From Mycobacterium sp. 852002-51971_SCH5477799-a (GTDB lineage: Bacteria > Actinomycetota > Actinomycetes > Mycobacteriales > Mycobacteriaceae), in assembly GCF_001667145.1 (NCBI RefSeq), contig NZ_LZIF01000075.1:1-64000 (forward strand): a DNA stretch of 64,000 bases. Direction: 5' to 3'. Shown here piece after piece: positions 59,309 through 64,000 of this stretch (positions are counted from its first letter, which is position 1; each line of letters opens with the position of its first letter). Position numbers and translations under genes: made by a program. The notes below the pieces were generated by a model, which did not search any database, was not told the origin of the DNA, and saw only the letters and a program-made list of their open reading frames with translations.

Positions 59309-60709
59309 GTGAACGGGCCAGTGGTCGACGTCACGGCAGCGAGAACCCGCGCGCGCGAACGCGTTGTCGTGTCGGTCGATTCACTCGCGGCGCGGTTGAT
59401 CGGCGCTCTGGCGCTGTTCGGCGCCGCATGTTGGTTCATCGGGATACTCGCCCGGCACCACACCCAACCGAGGTGGGACTACACCGATCGGTTGGCCTGG
59501 TCGCTGACCGTTCTGGTGGCGGTGGCGTGGATGGCTCGCGGCATCTTCCTGGGCCGGCCAGTGACGACGCTGCATGCCATCGCAGCCGCGTTTTTCGTGC
59601 TGGCCGGGCTGGGCCTGCACGTGCTGTCCTTCGATCTGTTCGGCGATGTGGTGATCGCCAGTTCGGGCATGGCGTTGATGTGGCCGACGACCTCCCATCC
59701 CCGTCCCGATGATCTGCCCAGGATGTGGCAGCTGATCAACGCGACCGGCGGCGACGCGCTCGCCCCTTTCACCATGCAGACCGGCAAGAGCTACCACTTC
59801 ACCGCCGACGGCGCCGCAGCGCTCGCGTACCGCACACGGATGGGGATCGCCGTCGTGGGGGGCGACCCGGTGGGTGACGAGGCGCACTTTCCGGAACTGA
59901 TCGCCGATTTCGCCGCCACCTGCCACGCGCACGGATGGCGCATAGCTGTCGTGGGGTGCAGTGAGCGGCGGCTGAGCCTGTGGACCGATTCGTCGGTGCT
60001 GGGACAATCGTTGCGGCCCATACCGATTGGCCGTGATGTGGTGGTCGATGTTGCCGGTTTCGATATGGTGGGCCGCAAATTCCGCAACCTGCGTCAAGCG
60101 GTGAAGCGGACCCACAACTGCGGTGTGACAACCGAAATCGTGGCGGAGCAGGAACTCGACGACAAGTTGCTGGCCGAGCTCACGGAGGTGGTGCGGGAGT
60201 CGTCCAAGGGCGCCCACGCGGACCGCGGATTCCACATGAACCTCGACGGCGTACTGGAAGGCCGGTTCCCCGGGATCCAACTGATCATCGCCAGGGACAA
60301 AGCGGGCACCGTGCAGGCGTTTCACCGGTACGCCACGGCCGGCGCCGGCAGCGACATCACCCTCGACGTGCCGTGGCGCCGGCGCGGTGCCCCCAACGGT
60401 CTTGACGAGCGGCTCAGTGCCGACATGATCATGGCGGGCAAAGAGACTGGGGCGCAGCGGGTATCGCTCGCATTCGCAGCTTTTCCCGAAATTTTCGACG
60501 ACAAGAACCGCGGCCGGACGCAGCGCGTCTTCTATCGGTTGATACACGTTCTCGACCCGTTGATCGCCCTCGAGTCGTTGTATCGGTATCTACGCAAGTG
60601 GCATGCCCTTGACGCCCGGCGCTACGCGCTGATCTCCATGACGCAGATCGTCCCGCTACTGTTCGTGTTGTTGTCGCTGGAATTCATGCCGCGCCGGCGA
60701 CACCTCTGA
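59309..60709 (+). CDS. DUF2156 (phosphatidylglycerol lysyltransferase C-terminal-like) membrane protein (Rv1619-like)
   Basis: A 466-residue protein. N-terminal helices (about 25-125) lead to a GNAT-like DUF2156 domain: KSYHFTADGAAALAYRTRMG, AVVGGDPVGDEAHFPELIAD, and MVGRKFRNLRQAVKRTHNCG. The domain is the catalytic part of LysX/MprF-type aminoacyl-phospholipid synthases, but the large flippase part is missing. GGGAGG 5 bases before GTG 59309 decides the start. One C-terminal helix (SMTQIVPLLFVLLSLEFM). The 3' end overlaps cydC by 54 bases. Confidence 0.88.
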   Translation: MNGPVVDVTAARTRARERVVVSVDSLAARLIGALALFGAACWFIGILARHHTQPRWDYTDRLAWSLTVLVAVAWMARGIFLGRPVTTLHAIAAAFFVLAGLGLHVLSFDLFGDVVIASSGMALMWPTTSHPRPDDLPRMWQLINATGGDALAPFTMQTGKSYHFTADGAAALAYRTRMGIAVVGGDPVGDEAHFPELIADFAATCHAHGWRIAVVGCSERRLSLWTDSSVLGQSLRPIPIGRDVVVDVAGFDMVGRKFRNLRQAVKRTHNCGVTTEIVAEQELDDKLLAELTEVVRESSKGAHADRGFHMNLDGVLEGRFPGIQLIIARDKAGTVQAFHRYATAGAGSDITLDVPWRRRGAPNGLDERLSADMIMAGKETGAQRVSLAFAAFPEIFDDKNRGRTQRVFYRLIHVLDPLIALESLYRYLRKWHALDARRYALISMTQIVPLLFVLLSLEFMPRRRHL

Positions 60710-62458
60710 GTGTGCCTGCGTCTCTTCGACGGTTAGTTGCCGACAGTCCAGCCCCTCGGGCAGGTGGTGAGTCGCCACCACCACCGTCCGCTGCGGGGAA
60801 AACAACCCCGAGGTCGGGGTCAACAGATCTCGCAGAATCTGTTCCGCGTCGGTGACGTCGAGGTGTTCGGTGGGTTCGTCGAGCAGCACGATCCGCGCGG
60901 GCGAGATCATGGCCCGGGCGAGTAACAGCCGTCTGCGCTGGCCCGCCGAAAGAGCTTGCGCCCCACCGGTGAGCACCGTGGCCAAACCGTCGGGAAGACC
61001 GGCGATCCACGAGTGCAGGCCGACCGCCTCCAGTGCTGCGGTCAATTCTTCGTCGGTGCAGTCTCCGCGCGCGACCAGCAAGTTGTCGCGGACGGTGGTG
61101 GCAAAGATATGGGCGTCCTCGGCGAAAAAACCGATCGCGCGACGCAAGTCGCCTTCGTCGAACTCGCTCACGTCGGTATCGTCCAGCCTCACCTGCCCGT
61201 CCAGTGGCGGCAGCAGTCCGGCGAGCGTCATCAGCAGGGTCGTCTTCCCCGAACCGCTGGCGCCGGTGATGCACAAGCGCGCGCCCGGTGGCAGGTCCAG
61301 CTTGATGCGGCTCGAGCGTGCCGCGTCGTCGTGACCCGAACGGATGTCGGCGGACAATCCCCCGCACGCGGGAGGTGCCCCCGAGCCGACGTGGCGCGGA
61401 GTGGACGCGCTCGCCGCCGCGGTCTCGATGCCGGGCGGCGCCAGTTCGAGCAGCCGACGCGCGGCGATCCGCGACCGCGTCAATTGAACGGCGGCGGCCG
61501 GCAATGGCGTCATCGCCTCGAAGGCGGACAGCGGCAATAGCATCAACACGGCCAGCGTGGTGGGGGCGACCGTGTGTGCCAACCCGATCCCGGACACCAC
61601 CGCGCCCAGCACGCTGGCCCCTATCGCCGCGGTGGGCATCGCTTCGGCGAAGGCGGCCGGTTTGGCGGCGGCGTCCAGCGCAGCGCCCCAGGCGCGTTGG
61701 CGGCGTTGCGATTCGGCGATGACATCGGGAAGCAGGCCGGCCACCCGAAGCTCGGGCGCGTGTTCGAGGGCGATCATGGCCGACGTGTCGCGTTCGGAAT
61801 GATGCTGCCGGGCAACGTCTTCCTGGGTGGCGGCGGCCCGACCTGCAAGCCTGGGAGCGACCAACCCGGCGGTCAGCAGGCAGACGGCCAGCACGGCGCC
61901 TGCCGATGGTGAGATGGCACCGACGACCGCCGTAGCCGCCACCGCCAGCACCACTGCGACGCCGATCGGCACCAGGGCGCGCACCAGGACGTTGGCCAGC
62001 TCGTCGACGTCAGCGCCCACCCGGGCCACCAGTTCGCCGCTGTGCAACCGGACTGACGCCGCCGCCGGTCCGCGCGCCAGCCGTTGGTAGATCTGAACGC
62101 GTGCGGTGCCGGCCGCGCGCAAGGCCGTGTCATGGGTGGCCAGTCGCTCGCAGTAGTGCAGCACGCCCCGGGAGATCGCGAACATGCGGACCGCGACCGC
62201 CGCCACCGACAGGTCCAGCACGGGCGGCATCTGCCAGGCCCGGGTGATCAGCCATGCCGATACGCCGGCCAAGGCCAGCGCACTGCTCAGCGAGAGCACC
62301 CCGAGCGCGATCGCCGCCAGGACGCGGGGCAGCCGCGCGCGCAGTAGGTCGGCGGCCAGCAGAGGTCCAGCGCGGCGACCCGCAGCGTCCGGCCTCGCCG
62401 CGCTTGCGATCGCCGCGGGCTTCTGGCGGCGACGCGACACGGAATCAGGTTGGAGCAT
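60656..62458 (-). CDS. cydC: Cytochrome bd assembly ABC transporter subunit CydC
   Basis: A 600-residue ABC half-transporter with six helices (first ARLPRVLAAIALGVLSLSSA) and a nucleotide-binding domain: Walker A GASGSGKT, signature LSAGQRRRLLLARA, Walker B RIVLLDEPTEHLD. CydDC exports thiols (cysteine, glutathione in E. coli) or haem-linked reductant needed for cytochrome bd. ATG 62458 lies 14 bases inside cydD. A GC-rich inverted repeat in the linker before the ATPase domain encodes GSGAPPACGGLSADI. The C-terminus overlaps the convergent gene. Confidence 0.95.
   Translation of the reverse strand: MLQPDSVSRRRQKPAAIASAARPDAAGRRAGPLLAADLLRARLPRVLAAIALGVLSLSSALALAGVSAWLITRAWQMPPVLDLSVAAVAVRMFAISRGVLHYCERLATHDTALRAAGTARVQIYQRLARGPAAASVRLHSGELVARVGADVDELANVLVRALVPIGVAVVLAVAATAVVGAISPSAGAVLAVCLLTAGLVAPRLAGRAAATQEDVARQHHSERDTSAMIALEHAPELRVAGLLPDVIAESQRRQRAWGAALDAAAKPAAFAEAMPTAAIGASVLGAVVSGIGLAHTVAPTTLAVLMLLPLSAFEAMTPLPAAAVQLTRSRIAARRLLELAPPGIETAAASASTPRHVGSGAPPACGGLSADIRSGHDDAARSSRIKLDLPPGARLCITGASGSGKTTLLMTLAGLLPPLDGQVRLDDTDVSEFDEGDLRRAIGFFAEDAHIFATTVRDNLLVARGDCTDEELTAALEAVGLHSWIAGLPDGLATVLTGGAQALSAGQRRRLLLARAMISPARIVLLDEPTEHLDVTDAEQILRDLLTPTSGLFSPQRTVVVATHHLPEGLDCRQLTVEETQAHSEVSPARHEFQRQQHEQ
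61358..61384. repeat. GC-rich inverted repeat in the cydC linker
   Basis: CCCCCGCACGCGGG followed by AGGTGCCCCCGAG forms overlapping short palindromes inside the coding sequence, in the loop between membrane and ATPase domains. Similar GGGGGCACCTCCCGC strings are, in my memory, dispersed in several mycobacterial genomes, so it may be a small inserted element kept in frame. Confidence 0.35.
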
Positions 62459-64000
62459 AACGCAGCTCCCGCTCGGCGACGACTTCGATGACCTGGTCGC
62501 CGATGGCCAGGACGGGCGCCCTGTGGCCGACAACGATCACGGTCGCACCGGCACGCGCCCGCTCGACGACGGCCCGCAAGACCCGTTCCTCGGTGGCGGC
62601 GTCCAGGTGTGCGGTCGGCTCGTCGAGCAGTAGCACGGCGGCCGTCGAGCCGAGCGCCCGAGCCAGGCCCAGCCGTTGCCGCTGTCCCAGTGACAAGCCG
62701 ACACCGCCGCGCCCGAGCGCGGTGCTGCCCGCATCTGGCAGCTCGGCCAACACCGCATCGAACCCGGAATCGGCACAAGCCTTTTCGACGTCGTCGAGGA
62801 TTCCGAGCAGCATCAGGTTCTCATCGACGGTGCCCGGCACCAGCACCGGACGTTGCGGAAGCCAGGACAGCTGCGACCACCATCCGGTCGGCTCCAGGTC
62901 GGCGACGTCGACACCGGCCACGATGACCCGGCCCGACGAGGGCACACCGATGCCGGCGATCGCCTGCAGGGTGGTGCTCTTGCCGGCGCCGTTGCGCCCG
63001 GTGAGCACGGTCACCGAGCCGGGTTCGATGACCGCGTTCAGATCACTCGGCGCGCGGCCGTCGCGGCCGTTGACGGTCAGATGATCGAGGCGAATTTGCG
63101 CGCCGCGCGCGCCGACCGTCTGAGTCCTGGCCTTCGAAGCGGTCGGCTCGCCGATGAGGGCGAACGCGGCACCGGCCGCGGCCCTGCCGTCCTGCGCGGC
63201 GTGGAATTCCACGCCAATGCGGCGCAGCGGCCAGTAGACGTCCGGCGCTAGTAACAGGACCGTCAAACCGGTGGTCAGTGTCATCTCACCGAACACCAGC
63301 CGAAGGCCTATGCCGACCGCGATCAACGCCACCCCGAGCGTGGCCAACAGCTCCAGCACCAAAGCCGACAGGAAAGCGATGCGCAGTGTCGCCATGGCCG
63401 AATGACGATGTGCGGCAGCCAGTTCGGCGATACGGCGCTCGGGCCCCAGGGTTCGCCCCAGCGCGCGCAGGGTGGGGATCCCGGCGATCAGGTCGAGCAA
63501 CCGGGTCTGCAGCGTCGTCATCGCGGACAGCGCCGCGGCCGATCGGTCAGCGGTTGCGAGTCCGATCAGCACCATGAAGATCGGTATCAGTGGCAGCGTG
63601 ATCGCCACGACCACCGCCGATTTCAGGTCGTACGCCGCGATCACGGCGACGGTGGCCGGGGTCAGGATCGCGGCGAGCAGCAACGTCGGCAGGTAGCCGG
63701 TGAAATAGGGGCGCAAGCCATCCAGCCCACGGGTGACCACAACCGCGGCGGAGTCACGCTGCGTCGCAAGTTCACTCGGTGGTCGGGCCGTCACCGCGGC
63801 CAGCACCTGACCGGACAGATCGGCGATGACCGCGCTGGCTCCGCGTTGGCCCAACCGGGACTGCAGCCAATGCGTCACAGCGCGGACTAACCAGAGCGCC
63901 AACAGGATTGACAGCGGGACCAGGAAGACGCGCAAGCTACGGGCGGCGGGATCGCCGACGGCACGCGCGACGATGCCCGCCAGGACGATCGCTGAGCCGA
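62445..64000 (-). CDS. cydD: Cytochrome bd assembly ABC transporter subunit CydD, 5' end cut by window
   Basis: The frame is open to the right edge; about 517 codons are present of roughly 525-530. Six helices in the N-terminal half, then Walker A GRNGAGKST, signature LSLGQRQRLGLARA and Walker B AVLLLDEPTAHLD. The conserved VYWPLRRIGVEFHAAQDGRA lies between the domains. It pairs with CydC; cydB and cydA should lie just beyond the window. Confidence 0.95.
   Translation of the reverse strand, partial: GSAIVLAGIVARAVGDPAARSLRVFLVPLSILLALWLVRAVTHWLQSRLGQRGASAVIADLSGQVLAAVTARPPSELATQRDSAAVVVTRGLDGLRPYFTGYLPTLLLAAILTPATVAVIAAYDLKSAVVVAITLPLIPIFMVLIGLATADRSAAALSAMTTLQTRLLDLIAGIPTLRALGRTLGPERRIAELAAAHRHSAMATLRIAFLSALVLELLATLGVALIAVGIGLRLVFGEMTLTTGLTVLLLAPDVYWPLRRIGVEFHAAQDGRAAAGAAFALIGEPTASKARTQTVGARGAQIRLDHLTVNGRDGRAPSDLNAVIEPGSVTVLTGRNGAGKSTTLQAIAGIGVPSSGRVIVAGVDVADLEPTGWWSQLSWLPQRPVLVPGTVDENLMLLGILDDVEKACADSGFDAVLAELPDAGSTALGRGGVGLSLGQRQRLGLARALGSTAAVLLLDEPTAHLDAATEERVLRAVVERARAGATVIVVGHRAPVLAIGDQVIEVVAERELRYAPT

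Overview
The window is a GC-rich stretch of a Mycobacterium chromosome. From the ilvA-side gene at about 6.3 kb to the right edge, the gene order matches, from memory, M. tuberculosis Rv1558 to Rv1621c: Ddn-like protein, ilvA, treZYX, OafA-like acyltransferase, ripD, bioAFD, bioB-bsaP, nadABC, the his operon, the trp operon, lgt, pykA, tesB and cydDC. The TA pair, phiRv1/REP13E12 prophage and Rv1597 that M. tuberculosis carries in this interval are absent, and other genes stand in their place. This suggests a nontuberculous, probably slow-growing, mycobacterium; I cannot name the species.

Layout. 0-6.3 kb is accessory: the end of an AveC-like membrane protein, a CbbQ/NorQ-type AAA+ ATPase with its NorD-like vWA partner, a DUF6065 protein, and a TetR-controlled divergent operon. 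Both structural genes of that operon (a small protein and a PheA/TfdB-type FAD monooxygenase) appear frameshifted. 6.3-11.2 kb holds a deazaflavin-dependent oxidoreductase, ilvA, a PAP2 phosphatase and a divergent PNPOx/MocR pair. 11.2-17.5 kb is the treZ-treY-treX trehalose/glycogen cluster on the minus strand. 17.5-21.5 kb holds an acyltransferase-SGNH protein, the catalytically dead NlpC/P60 protein RipD, and a small membrane protein. 21.6-25.2 kb is bioA-bioF-bioD plus a 2H phosphoesterase.

25.2-32.7 kb is a six-gene minus-strand block: a small membrane peptide, a large polytopic protein with conserved His in its helices, a His-containing lipoprotein of possible cupredoxin type, another polytopic protein, a Cache-HAMP-cyclase and an MscS-cNMP channel. 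The cyclase domain has lost most catalytic residues and the cNMP domain its phosphate-binding residues. This is the best candidate here for an undescribed membrane signalling system.

32.8-34.8 kb is bioB-bsaP-DUF2567; 34.8-36.1 kb a lipase; 36.3-40.5 kb the NrtR regulator with its palindromic operator and nadA-nadB-nadC, coupled by ATGA overlaps. 41.1-47.6 kb is hisD-C-B-H-A-impA-F-I. 47.7-49.3 kb has chaA and a peroxiredoxin, 49.4-54.7 kb trpE-(membrane protein)-trpC-trpB-trpA running into lgt, whose product has a very long acidic tail. 56.3-60.7 kb holds DUF2752, pykA, tesB and DUF2156 genes. The window ends in cydC and a truncated cydD, the ABC transporter needed to assemble cytochrome bd. 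No rRNA, tRNA, CRISPR array or insertion sequence was seen.
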